DNA from: Dyadobacter fanqingshengii
Lineage (GTDB): Bacteria; Bacteroidota; Bacteroidia; Cytophagales; Spirosomataceae
Direction of reading: 5' to 3'
NCBI RefSeq assembly: GCF_023822005.2
Contig: NZ_CP098806.1
Coordinates: 2,976,001 to 3,040,000, forward strand
DNA: 64,000 nt
This document shows positions 36,535 through 44,810 of this stretch, one piece after another. Every line of letters starts with the position of its first letter. Within the stretch, counting starts at the first letter, position 1. A program made the translations under genes and the position numbers. The notes below the pieces were generated by a model that saw nothing but the letters and a program-made list of their open reading frames with translations, did no database searches and was not told where the DNA came from.

Positions 36535-37702
36535 GCTAGCGGTAGCGGTGGGAAAGAAAACTGCCCTGGCAACCGTCGTGCATGTCGAAGGTTCGTCTTA
36601 CCGGCGTCCGGGTGCGCGCATGCTCGTCACGGATGATGGCCAGCTCACCGGCGCCATCAGTGGCGGTTGCCTGGAAGGAGATGCGCTCAGAAAAGCATTA
36701 TTGGCCATTTCTCAACAAAAAAATAAACTTGTAACATACGATACAACAGACGATAATGACACTACATTGGGTGTTCAGCTCGGCTGTAATGGCATAGTTC
36801 ATATCCTTTTTGAGCCCATTCATCGCGATGATGCCGCAAATCCAATTGCACTTTTGAAAAAGGCATTGGAAAAGCGGCAAAATGCAGTGGTAATCACATT
36901 ATTCTCGCTTAATTCAAGAATTGCAAGCCAACCGGGAACCTGCTTCCTGAATCTGGAAACAGACAAAATCACCATTCATAACGCATTGGGGCATAACGTC
37001 CTGGAACAAATGCTTCCCGAGGCGGAGCTGGTGAAGGAACGACAGGAATCGTTTTTCAGGGAATTTGCTTTTAATGGTCAGAAATTAACGGGGTTTGTGG
37101 AATATTTGCGTCCAGCGCCCGCATTGATCATTGCAGGCGCTGGTAATGATACAATTCCGCTGTCTGAAATGGCGCATATTCTGGGTTGGGACGTTACGGT
37201 TGTCGATGGTCGCAATGGACATGCGACGAAACAGCGCTTTCCGAAAGCGAACAATGTTGTTGTTGCAAAGCCGTCAGAAGTTTTGTCTAAAATCGAGACC
37301 GACGCACAGACCTTTTTTGTGCTTATGACCCATAACTACAACTACGATCTGGCACTGCTAAAAGAACTGATCAACCTGGAAGCATGCATTTACATTGGGG
37401 CGCTTGGCCCGAAGAAGAAATTGGAAAGAATGTACGGTGACCTTAGAAATGAGGGAATCGAAGTAACTGACGAGCAAAAAACGAAAATTTTCGGCCCTGT
37501 CGGACTGGATGTTGGTGCTGAGACTTCCGAAGAAATCGCATTGTCTGTTTTAGCTGAAATCAAGGCAGTTTTGAATGGCAGAACCGGGATCTCGTTGCGG
37601 AAAAAACCTGAGCCTATTCACAGCAGGTCAGACCAGAAAGTGGATTACCATAAATCCACGCGGGAAGATTTTCTGTGTGAAATACAAACTAGTCAATCCT
37701 GA
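36500..37702 (+). CDS. XdhC/CoxI-family molybdenum-enzyme maturation protein
   Basis: A 400-residue protein starting at GTG 36500, overlapping the desulfurase gene by 35 nt. The N-terminal XdhC domain has TVVHVEGSSYRRPGARML and AISGGCLEGD; the C-terminal Rossmann half has APALIIAGAGNDTIPL and VDGRNGHATKQRFP, then GALGPKKKLERM. XdhC binds the molybdenum cofactor, allows its sulfuration, and inserts it into xanthine dehydrogenase-like enzymes. No such dehydrogenase is in the window. Start choice is supported by the homology beginning within the first ten codons. Confidence 0.92.
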   Translation: MKEITDIIKSYELAVAVGKKTALATVVHVEGSSYRRPGARMLVTDDGQLTGAISGGCLEGDALRKALLAISQQKNKLVTYDTTDDNDTTLGVQLGCNGIVHILFEPIHRDDAANPIALLKKALEKRQNAVVITLFSLNSRIASQPGTCFLNLETDKITIHNALGHNVLEQMLPEAELVKERQESFFREFAFNGQKLTGFVEYLRPAPALIIAGAGNDTIPLSEMAHILGWDVTVVDGRNGHATKQRFPKANNVVVAKPSEVLSKIETDAQTFFVLMTHNYNYDLALLKELINLEACIYIGALGPKKKLERMYGDLRNEGIEVTDEQKTKIFGPVGLDVGAETSEEIALSVLAEIKAVLNGRTGISLRKKPEPIHSRSDQKVDYHKSTREDFLCEIQTSQS

Positions 37703-37705
37703 ATC

Positions 37706-38308
37706 ATGCAGGAACTGTCGGGATATGCGATCATTATCCTTGCTGCGGGCAATTCGTCACGCCTCGGAGAACCTAAGCAACTGCTTAAATACCAGGGTAC
37801 AACGCTCATCAGGCATATTACCGAAGCAGCCATTGAAGCCAAATGCGCAGCTGTAATCGTCGTAACCGGTTCTAATGCATCCCTGATCAAGGAAGAACTG
37901 CATTCACTTTCCTATCACGTTGTCAATAATCAAAACTGGGAGAAAGGAATGGCTTCTTCTATTGTAACAGGTGTTCGTGAAGTCATTAAAAAACATCCGA
38001 ACATTGCCGGTGCAATCTTTGCCGTGAGTGACCAGCCATTTGTCAATGTTACATTATTCAATGCATTGATTGATAAAGCATTGGAACAAAAATCCGGCAT
38101 TGTGGCATCGGAATATGATAACACTTTTGGAACGCCCGTTCTCTTCTCCAACAAATATTTTCCTGCCCTGCTAACTCTTAGCGGAGCCGAAGGAGCTAAA
38201 AAGCTCGTAAAAAAGTTCGCCGACGACGCGACTTCTATCCCATTCCCACTGGGCAGCATTGATATCGATACGCAGGAAGATTACCAGAAACTGCTGCGGA
38301 ACAGCTAA
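37706..38308 (+). CDS. MocA-like molybdenum cofactor cytidylyltransferase
   Basis: A 200-residue nucleotidyltransferase. Signature IILAAGNSSRLGEPKQLL at the N-terminus binds CTP; VSDQPFV is the metal-binding strand and FGTPVLF follows the family pattern. It makes the dinucleotide form of the cofactor (MCD). It begins 3 nt after the xdhC-like gene, completing the desulfurase-xdhC-mocA operon. Confidence 0.9.
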   Translation: MQELSGYAIIILAAGNSSRLGEPKQLLKYQGTTLIRHITEAAIEAKCAAVIVVTGSNASLIKEELHSLSYHVVNNQNWEKGMASSIVTGVREVIKKHPNIAGAIFAVSDQPFVNVTLFNALIDKALEQKSGIVASEYDNTFGTPVLFSNKYFPALLTLSGAEGAKKLVKKFADDATSIPFPLGSIDIDTQEDYQKLLRNS

Positions 38309-38419
38309 ATCGTCTCTATTTCCACTCTTTAAAAAAAATTTTAGCAATAGATTGCTTATTGATATCTGATTTCTACCTTTACAGTGCACTACTTAACTAG
38401 AACACTAAACATTTCCAGG

Positions 38420-39259
38420 ATGATCCACCTTGACCGCGTAACCTTTGGATATAGTAAGAAGAAAAAACTGTTTGAGAATTTGTCGCTTAACCTGGAAGCC
38501 GGGCATATTTATGGCTTGCTAGGAACAAATGGTGCGGGCAAATCGAGCTTACTGCGAAATATGGTGGGGCTGCTTTATCCGCAGGCGGGTAACATTAATG
38601 TTGCGGGTCATGAACCAAAAAAGCGGCTTCCGGCATTCCTGCAAGACGTTTATTTTTTGCCGGAAGAAATTTACCTGCCGTCGGTTACCATGAAGAAATA
38701 TCTCGAAATGATCGCTCCTTTCTATCCAAAATTCGATGAGGCGCAGTTTGACGGATACATTGTCAACATGGATTTGCCGGAAGGTAACAAGCTGACAGAT
38801 ATGTCGTATGGACAGCGGAAAAAGTTTCTCATTGCATTCGCGCTTTCCACCAACACGAAGATTCTGATCATGGACGAGCCGACTAACGGATTGGACATTC
38901 CTTCGAAAAGTCAATTCCGAAAACTGGTTTCAACGAACCTTGACAGAAACAGGCTTATCCTCATATCAACACACCAGGTGCGCGACCTCGACAATTTGAT
39001 TGACTCGATCATTATTCTGGAAAGCAGTAAAATTTTGATTCAGCACAGCCTGGACACAGTGGCTGAAAAGTTATGTTTCGGTACATTACCCAGCATCGAA
39101 TATGATGATCGCGTTATTTATTCCGAACCATCAATGAAGGGTTATAAAGCTGTTTTTGAAAATTCAGACCTTGAAGAAAGCCGCGTGGACCTGGAATATT
39201 TATTCAATGCAGTGCTCGGCAACCCGGAACGGATCAGACAAATTTTTACCAAAAAATGA
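38420..39259 (+). CDS. ABC transporter ATP-binding protein
   Basis: A 279-residue ABC ATPase from ATG 38420 (an earlier ATG at 38384 adds 12 residues without family likeness). Walker A is GTNGAGKS near residue 35, signature MSYGQRKK, Walker B ILIMDEPTNGLD, and switch His in STHQVRD. It is the YtrB/ABC-2 type. It overlaps the start of a 25-codon hydrophobic ORF by ATGA and is followed by the permease, then a GntR/YtrA-type regulator. Confidence 0.93.
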   Translation: MIHLDRVTFGYSKKKKLFENLSLNLEAGHIYGLLGTNGAGKSSLLRNMVGLLYPQAGNINVAGHEPKKRLPAFLQDVYFLPEEIYLPSVTMKKYLEMIAPFYPKFDEAQFDGYIVNMDLPEGNKLTDMSYGQRKKFLIAFALSTNTKILIMDEPTNGLDIPSKSQFRKLVSTNLDRNRLILISTHQVRDLDNLIDSIIILESSKILIQHSLDTVAEKLCFGTLPSIEYDDRVIYSEPSMKGYKAVFENSDLEESRVDLEYLFNAVLGNPERIRQIFTKK

Positions 39260-39333
39260 CACAGTTCTTTTTATCCCTGCTGTTGCTTTTGCTGGCGATG
39301 CTCACGCAATCGCTGCTTCCTATCATCAATTGA
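39256..39333 (+). CDS. Possible 25-residue hydrophobic membrane peptide
   Basis: A 25-codon frame, MTQFFLSLLLLLLAML then TQSLLPIIN, whose ATG overlaps the TGA of the ATPase gene (ATGA) and which ends 12 bases before the permease ATG. It is one membrane-spanning helix with a Pro-containing tail. The coupling geometry is that of a real operon gene and the space would otherwise be noncoding, but at this size chance is possible. Confidence 0.4.
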   Translation: MTQFFLSLLLLLLAMLTQSLLPIIN

Positions 39334-39345
39334 TCTCTATTTATC

Positions 39346-40149
39346 ATGAATCAGACATTTGACATTCACCGGTTCGCACTCGTCATCAAGCTCGACTTTT
39401 TTGAGCGCGGCAAAAATTACCTATTGATCGCGGCTATTTTGCTGGTTTTATTACTTGCAATGATGCTCCCCATTACAACGTCGAGTAAGCCAGTGGGCTT
39501 TTACGAGGCTTTGCATTATATGGCTATTTTCATGGTTATGCTGTTTGCAACTACTTTTTACACAGGCAGCGCCATGACGCATTACTCCGCTTTTCCAACC
39601 TCAATCAGCAGTTTAATGCTCCCTGCCTCGAATTTGGAGAAATTTCTCAGTGCGCTCTTCTACAATTTAGTGTTCATCATTCCGTTTTTAATTCTTTTTT
39701 TCCAGCTGCATTACAAAACGATTGATGCTGCCAATGCCCAATTTCCTGCTAAGAGCTACAAATACCCGTACATGAAACCGGATTTAGCGGTCTACTTTTG
39801 TTTTGCCTATTTGATGTTGCATAGCATTCTGTTTTTAGGGTCAATATATTTTTCAAAACGGTCATATGTCAAAACTGCGGCGTTCATCGTCATTGCCGTG
39901 CTTATTGTGTTCACAACCCACATCATGCTGTCGGGTTACTTGGCCCACTATCCATCCAGAATTAACACTTTGCCGCTTGCCGGCTGGCAAATCTGGTATT
40001 TCGATGGACAAAATATCGCTGCAGGGATAAACGAACTGCATATCACACACCCGGAAGGCGCTTATCGTGCTATACAAGGTTTCACGGCGCTTTTTATCGT
40101 GAGCTTTTGGTACATGGCCTATTTACGACTAAAAGAAAAGGAAGTTTAA
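39346..40149 (+). CDS. ABC-2 type transporter permease
   Basis: A 267-residue membrane protein with about six helices (for instance YLLIAAILLVLLLAMMLPIT and ALFYNLVFIIPFLILFFQ). It pairs with the ATPase upstream. The substrate is unknown; YtrA-regulated exporters of this type respond to envelope or cell-wall stress in other bacteria. A GntR regulator begins 12 nt after its stop. Confidence 0.85.
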   Translation: MNQTFDIHRFALVIKLDFFERGKNYLLIAAILLVLLLAMMLPITTSSKPVGFYEALHYMAIFMVMLFATTFYTGSAMTHYSAFPTSISSLMLPASNLEKFLSALFYNLVFIIPFLILFFQLHYKTIDAANAQFPAKSYKYPYMKPDLAVYFCFAYLMLHSILFLGSIYFSKRSYVKTAAFIVIAVLIVFTTHIMLSGYLAHYPSRINTLPLAGWQIWYFDGQNIAAGINELHITHPEGAYRAIQGFTALFIVSFWYMAYLRLKEKEV

Positions 40150-40160
40150 AAAACGCATTC

Positions 40161-40541
40161 ATGGAATTTAAAGATAAACAGTCTATTTACCTGCAAATTG
40201 CCGATTACATCTGCGAGCAGATCTTGTTGGGTAAATGGCCTCCCAACGAGCGCATTCCGTCTGTGCGGGATTTCGGCGGAATGCTGGAAGTGAATCCAAA
40301 CACAGTAATGCGGACATATGATTTTTTACAAAATAAGGAGATCATTTTTAACAAAAGGGGCATTGGTTATTCGGTGAGCGAAGATGCACAACAGCGTATT
40401 TTGATTTACAAAAAAGAGCGCTTCCTTGAATCTGAACTGCCGGAAGTTTTCAAAACACTTTATCTGCTTAATATCACAATGGACGAAGTAAAAACGCTAT
40501 ATGACCAATTTGTCGTAGACACATTTCCGCTAAACAATTAA
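40161..40541 (+). CDS. GntR-family (YtrA subfamily) regulator
   Basis: A 126-residue regulator starting at ATG 40161. Winged-helix DNA-binding domain: IYLQIADYICEQILLGKWP, IPSVRDFGGMLEVNPNTVMR and FLQNKEIIFNKRGIGYSV. The short C-terminal helical part (40 residues) is the YtrA type with no effector domain. It is placed in the ABC operon that it probably represses. The frame upstream to 40107 overlaps the permease and is not used. Confidence 0.9.
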   Translation: MEFKDKQSIYLQIADYICEQILLGKWPPNERIPSVRDFGGMLEVNPNTVMRTYDFLQNKEIIFNKRGIGYSVSEDAQQRILIYKKERFLESELPEVFKTLYLLNITMDEVKTLYDQFVVDTFPLNN

Positions 40542-40551
40542 TCTAAACGCT

Positions 40552-41223
40552 ATGAAAGCCAGCAATATATTACTCGTTATAATGCTCTCGATGTTTCTGA
40601 CAGCGGTGATCGGATCGGATTTGGTCCTAAAAAAAAGGTTTGATTTGCTTGACAGGAAAGATCCGTTCACAGGTTACAAAGGACATAGTGTCGAACCATT
40701 TCGTTACGTAAAGTTGCAAGGACAGCACTTCGGCTTTAGTGAGATCAGTTATGGTGAAGATTATGAGATCAAGTCGATTTTAGATCAAAAAAATGTCAGC
40801 TGGAAAGTTGTAAATGATACGCTGATCGTCAAATACGACAAAGAATTACCGCAAGGATCGCGATTCAACGAAAATATATTTTATTCCAGACCAGCCGTCT
40901 ACATTTTAACCCCCAAATTGGATGGACTGGAATCCAACGAGATCATTTGCAAGATCAAAGGTTTCAAAGGAGACAAGCTGCAAGTGAAGCAGCATGGAGG
41001 TGCGATAATGTTGTCGGAAAATCAGGTAACCGACCTTGATGCGCAATTCAGCGCCGGTACAATTGTGAAATTGAATGGTATGAACCAGTTTGGAAAAGGC
41101 AAAGTCGTTGTGATGGACAGCAGCAATTTTCAGGTCGATCAAGATATTTTCGAATCATTAGACCTGGAAGTTTCAAACAGCGCGCGTGTTAATTTGCCCG
41201 GAAGCCTGCTTAGGAAACTTTGA
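40552..41223 (+). CDS. Exported DUF2807/GIN-like protein
   Basis: A 223-residue protein with an N-terminal signal or anchor (LLVIMLSMFLTAVIG) followed by repeats of short beta strands (LVIKHxx-type ladders such as KLQVKQHGGAIMLSENQ, FQVDQDIFESLDLEVSNSA) that resemble GIN/DUF2807 beta-helices. Last gene of the ABC operon, 10 nt after the regulator. Probably periplasmic; function unknown. Confidence 0.7.
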   Translation: MKASNILLVIMLSMFLTAVIGSDLVLKKRFDLLDRKDPFTGYKGHSVEPFRYVKLQGQHFGFSEISYGEDYEIKSILDQKNVSWKVVNDTLIVKYDKELPQGSRFNENIFYSRPAVYILTPKLDGLESNEIICKIKGFKGDKLQVKQHGGAIMLSENQVTDLDAQFSAGTIVKLNGMNQFGKGKVVVMDSSNFQVDQDIFESLDLEVSNSARVNLPGSLLRKL

Positions 41224-41235
41224 ATTTTTTTATCT

Positions 41236-41342
41236 CCGGGTTGAAAACCTGAGCAATGATATCTGTCATGCCTGACGGCTTTTTTTGGAAGCTACAGTGC
41301 CGTCAGGCACAAACACTATTTGGCCCCAGGTTTCAACCCGGG
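41236..41342. repeat. Large nested inverted repeat
   Basis: Outer arms CCGGGTTGAAA-a-CCTG (41236-41251) and CAGGTTTCAACCCGG (41327-41341) pair with one bulged base. Inside, TGCCTGACGGC (41269-41279) pairs exactly with GCCGTCAGGCA (41299-41309). The structure is larger and more complex than a terminator and lies between the ABC operon and the SPFH gene. Confidence 0.7.
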
Positions 41343-41389
41343 GACTTTAATTGAAAATGCTGAAAATAATACAGAATGAAATTGTTTTT

Positions 41390-42232
41390 CTATTTAATCC
41401 CAAGCATTAAACTCGTGCTGCCGCCAGCATTTGTAGTGGGCAGCACACCGTTCCACTTGGAAACCCATTCCTGCTGGATCAGCAATGGTGTTAATGTTTT
41501 CTGCCGCAGCTGATTAGCTTCTGCTTCGGCCCGCGCTTTGATCAATGTTGCCTTCGCCTGGCCTTCCGCACGGGCGATTATCACTTTTGCTTCCGCTTCC
41601 GCTTGCTTCGCCATGTTTTCGGCCTTCAATCGTGCTTGAATCGAAGTATTTTTCTCGTCGATCATTTGCCGCAACGAAGGCGGCGGCGTGATAGCTGAGG
41701 TTAGCTGGTCGTATATGAATCCATCTTTGCCCAAAGTCTTGGTTAGCACATTCTGGACGCGGTCTTCAAATGCCTCCCGGTTTGACATAACGCTATCCGA
41801 ACTGAACGAGTTGGCGACGATTCTGTAAGCGTCATATATGGTATTCTTCATAAATCCCTGCTGAATTTCTCCTAACGGTCGTCTGTATTGGCGATAGATT
41901 TGAGGAACTTTTTCCGGATTAATGTGATAATTCAGCTTAGGATCTACCTTAAATTCTGCTGCGTCCTTTGTTGTAATTACAAAAGAATCGTAATCAACAC
42001 TTTGCGTGAAAGTTGGAAATTCAATGATCTTGGTAGTCCAGGCGTTATACCAAACCCGGCCGGTAACCAATGTAATGTTGTCAACCCCTTTGTCGGAGCC
42101 GTACAGGTTAATGCGAATGCCAACATTCCCTGCATCGATGTTTTCAAATGTGAAAGGCTGAATAAAAAGCAAAATAACAGCCACGAAAAAGCTTACAGAA
42201 CCGATAATTATTTTCCTACCGAGGGTCATCAT
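41390..42232 (-). CDS. SPFH/prohibitin-family membrane protein
   Basis: A 280-residue protein: one N-terminal transmembrane helix (about 8-26), then the SPFH/Band 7 domain (NIDAGNVGIRINLYGSDKG and following), and a C-terminal coiled coil rich in Ala, Glu and Lys (KAENMAKQAEAEAKVIIARA). It belongs to scaffold proteins of the prohibitin type that form large rings at membranes. Its start overlaps by four bases (ATGA) the end of the small membrane gene upstream, so the two are coupled. Confidence 0.9.
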   Translation of the reverse strand: MMTLGRKIIIGSVSFFVAVILLFIQPFTFENIDAGNVGIRINLYGSDKGVDNITLVTGRVWYNAWTTKIIEFPTFTQSVDYDSFVITTKDAAEFKVDPKLNYHINPEKVPQIYRQYRRPLGEIQQGFMKNTIYDAYRIVANSFSSDSVMSNREAFEDRVQNVLTKTLGKDGFIYDQLTSAITPPPSLRQMIDEKNTSIQARLKAENMAKQAEAEAKVIIARAEGQAKATLIKARAEAEANQLRQKTLTPLLIQQEWVSKWNGVLPTTNAGGSTSLMLGIK

Positions 42233-42405
42233 ATTTTAGATTTAAACGAGCTGAAAAACTGATTGAGATCCGCCAAAAGAAAATAAATGGCACTGCCAAT
42301 GATTGCCAAACCGCCAAAAACCAGCAGGTCGGACTGAGCGTTAACAAGTTTAAGGGAATAAGTGATGACGATGATAACCGCCACGATTTTCAGAAAGTGC
42401 TTCAT
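42229..42405 (-). CDS. Small membrane protein coupled to the SPFH gene
   Basis: A 58-residue protein from the ATG at 42405 with two hydrophobic helices (VAVIIVITYSLKLV and LVFGGLAIIGSAIYFLLA). The frame extends to 42516 but the extra residues lack the membrane pattern and overlap a terminator. It overlaps the SPFH gene by ATGA. Function unknown; a subunit or modulator of the SPFH assembly is plausible. Confidence 0.7.
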   Translation of the reverse strand: MKHFLKIVAVIIVITYSLKLVNAQSDLLVFGGLAIIGSAIYFLLADLNQFFSSFKSKI

Positions 42406-42514
42406 GTCTGTGAGGTTTGTTTCAAGTAAATTTAATGCTACTAAACCCAGACTTATAATAAATTTATTCAGTGGTGTCTTTGGAACGTTAAACGTATCAA
42501 AAACCATTACAAAC

Positions 42515-42545
42515 AAAAAGACGCACCATTTTCAGATGCGTCTTT
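42515..42545 (-). terminator. Terminator after pgl
   Basis: Stem AAAGACGCA with TGCGTCTTT around an 11-base loop, T run on the minus strand; it lies just beyond the pgl stop. Confidence 0.8.
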
Positions 42546-42566
42546 ATTCATATTAGCTTTTTAAAT

Positions 42567-43286
42567 TCAGAGCATTGCCGCCGCTGCCCGATCAATAAAC
42601 CAGTGCAGCTGTCCTTTAACAGGCTTTATAATCTGAGAAGGATAAAGATCAGTGTTAGGCTCGCCGTTCAGAACATGCTTTAATGTTTCTGCTTTTCCGG
42701 CACCTGCTGCCAAAAATGCAACACAGGCCGCATGGTTTACGACCGGGGCCGTCAATGTGATCCTGAACATTTCCTGAGCCGGTAAATAAAACGCCTTAAC
42801 CCAGTCATTTTCCTCATGAATCACCTCAGTGCCAGGAAATAACGAAAGCGTATGACCATCATCACCCATCCCTAACAACACGAAATCGAATGTAATTTCC
42901 GAGTCGTTGAAATAATCTTTCAATACTTTTTCATAAGCAAAGGCCGACTCTTCCGGTCCGATATCGGTGCGCATGATGTGGATGTGAGCGGGGTTAACCG
43001 GCACTTTATTCAGCAATTCATCATAACACATCTTTGCATTGTTCCGCGAATCTTCAAAAGGGACAGCGCGTTCATCTCCCCAGAAAAAATGGATTTTTTG
43101 CCAGTCAATCGCCTCTTTGTAAGGCGATTCCGCAAGCAATGCATAAAGTTGTTTGGGCGTGCTCCCTCCGGACAATACGAATGTAAACCGATCCTTTTGC
43201 GACAGCACCTCCCTGATATAATCACTTAACCAGGCAGCCAGATCGTGACTGAGCCGCCCGGTGTCGTTTGCAATGTGCATTTCCAT
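42567..43286 (-). CDS. pgl: 6-phosphogluconolactonase
   Basis: Hydrolyses 6-phosphogluconolactone to 6-phosphogluconate. A 239-residue DevB-type enzyme with FVLSGGSTPKQLYALL and FFWGDERAVPFED at the active site and LLGMGDDGHTLSLFPG. Last of the minus-strand run gnd-zwf-pgl, 3 nt after zwf. Confidence 0.95.
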   Translation of the reverse strand: MEMHIANDTGRLSHDLAAWLSDYIREVLSQKDRFTFVLSGGSTPKQLYALLAESPYKEAIDWQKIHFFWGDERAVPFEDSRNNAKMCYDELLNKVPVNPAHIHIMRTDIGPEESAFAYEKVLKDYFNDSEITFDFVLLGMGDDGHTLSLFPGTEVIHEENDWVKAFYLPAQEMFRITLTAPVVNHAACVAFLAAGAGKAETLKHVLNGEPNTDLYPSQIIKPVKGQLHWFIDRAAAAML

Positions 43287-43289
43287 ATG

Positions 43290-44798
43290 TTAAAGCGCTG
43301 GTGGAAGGTTGATCCATGTATGTCCGTCGCGTGCAAGCAGCGCATCTGCGCCATCCGGCCCCCATGAATCCGGCGCATAATTAGGAAAATCCTGTGGTGT
43401 TCTGCTCTCCCATGTTTCCAGGATCGGCATAATCACTTTCCAGGCAGCATCCACCTGATCATTGCGCATGAACAATGTTGCGTCGCCCTCCATTACATCC
43501 AGCAGCAATGTTTCATAAGCTTCCGGTGCATGTTCACCAGCGACTGCATCATAATCGAATGTCATGTCTACGGGATCCAATGTCATAGTCTGACCCGGAC
43601 GTTTCGCCTGAAAACGTATGCTGATATCCATATTCGGTTGAATACTGATCGTCAACCTGTTAGAGCGCCATGTTTCCGCAGCTTCTGCCGGGAACGCGTA
43701 ATGTGGAGCCGGTTTGAACTGTAAAGTAATGTGCGTAGCCTTTTGATTCAAAAACTTACCCGTGCGAACGTAAAATGGAACGCCCTGCCAACGCCAGTTA
43801 TCAATATAAAACTTGGCAGCGGCGAATGTATCAATGTTGGATTGTGGGTTAACGCCTTCTTCCTGACGATACCCAACCACTTTTTCACCTTTTTTCCAAC
43901 CACCGGAATATTGCCCGCGGACAGCATAATCGTGAACTTGTTCCTTTGTAATGCGGCGGATCGCATTCAATACATCCACTTTTTTGTTACGGATTTCATT
44001 GGCATCAAAAGAAACAGGCGGCTCCATAGCGATCATACAAAGGATCTGCAAGATGTGATTCTGGACCATGTCGCGCAAAGCTCCCGCATGTTCGAAATAA
44101 CCTCCTCTACCCTCTAAACCAACACTTTCAGCTGCTGTAATCTGAATGTGGTCAATATAATGTCTGTTCCAAAGCGGCTCAAAAAGTGCATTCGCAAAAC
44201 GCAATGCGAGGATATTTTGAACCGTTTCTTTTCCTAAATAATGGTCAATACGGAAGATTTGCTCCTCAGCAAACATGCTGGATAACAATTCATTAAGCTC
44301 ATGTGCGCTTTCCAGATCGTGTCCAAAAGGTTTTTCAACAACAATTCTGGTCGTGCCTTTTTCTGAACAAATTTTCAATGCACCTAACTTCTGCGCAATC
44401 GAAGGGACAAGCTGCGGTGCAACGGCCAGGTAAAATATTACATTGGGATGCACGCCCCATTCTTCTTCTTTTTGTTTAACCAAATCCGTGATCAAATGGT
44501 AAGCAGCGGCATCGTCTCCATCCATTTGCAAATAGGAAACGTGCTCGGTAAATTCTGTCCAATGACCATTTTGCTTGCCTTTCCGGCGCGAAAACTTGGT
44601 TACTCCGTCCAGTAAATGCTCGTGATATTTCTCGTTGGAGTAAGCACTGCGGCCAATGCCCGCTATGGCAAACTTCTCAGGCATCCAATTATCCAAAAAA
44701 AGATTATAGAGTGCCGGAGTTAGCTTCCTGTAATTAAGGTCCCCGCTTCCTCCGAAAATAAATAATACTGAGGCAGGTGGACGTTTATTGGTTTGCAT
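43290..44798 (-). CDS. zwf: Glucose-6-phosphate 1-dehydrogenase
   Basis: Entry enzyme of the oxidative pentose phosphate pathway, making NADPH. A 502-residue protein: FGGSGDLNYRKLTPALY is the nucleotide-binding loop and RIDHYLGKETVQNIL the active-site segment with the catalytic His and substrate Lys. It lies 12 nt after gnd and 3 nt before pgl. Confidence 0.97.
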   Translation of the reverse strand: MQTNKRPPASVLFIFGGSGDLNYRKLTPALYNLFLDNWMPEKFAIAGIGRSAYSNEKYHEHLLDGVTKFSRRKGKQNGHWTEFTEHVSYLQMDGDDAAAYHLITDLVKQKEEEWGVHPNVIFYLAVAPQLVPSIAQKLGALKICSEKGTTRIVVEKPFGHDLESAHELNELLSSMFAEEQIFRIDHYLGKETVQNILALRFANALFEPLWNRHYIDHIQITAAESVGLEGRGGYFEHAGALRDMVQNHILQILCMIAMEPPVSFDANEIRNKKVDVLNAIRRITKEQVHDYAVRGQYSGGWKKGEKVVGYRQEEGVNPQSNIDTFAAAKFYIDNWRWQGVPFYVRTGKFLNQKATHITLQFKPAPHYAFPAEAAETWRSNRLTISIQPNMDISIRFQAKRPGQTMTLDPVDMTFDYDAVAGEHAPEAYETLLLDVMEGDATLFMRNDQVDAAWKVIMPILETWESRTPQDFPNYAPDSWGPDGADALLARDGHTWINLPPAL

Positions 44799-44810
44799 AA
44801 AATTTCTAAT

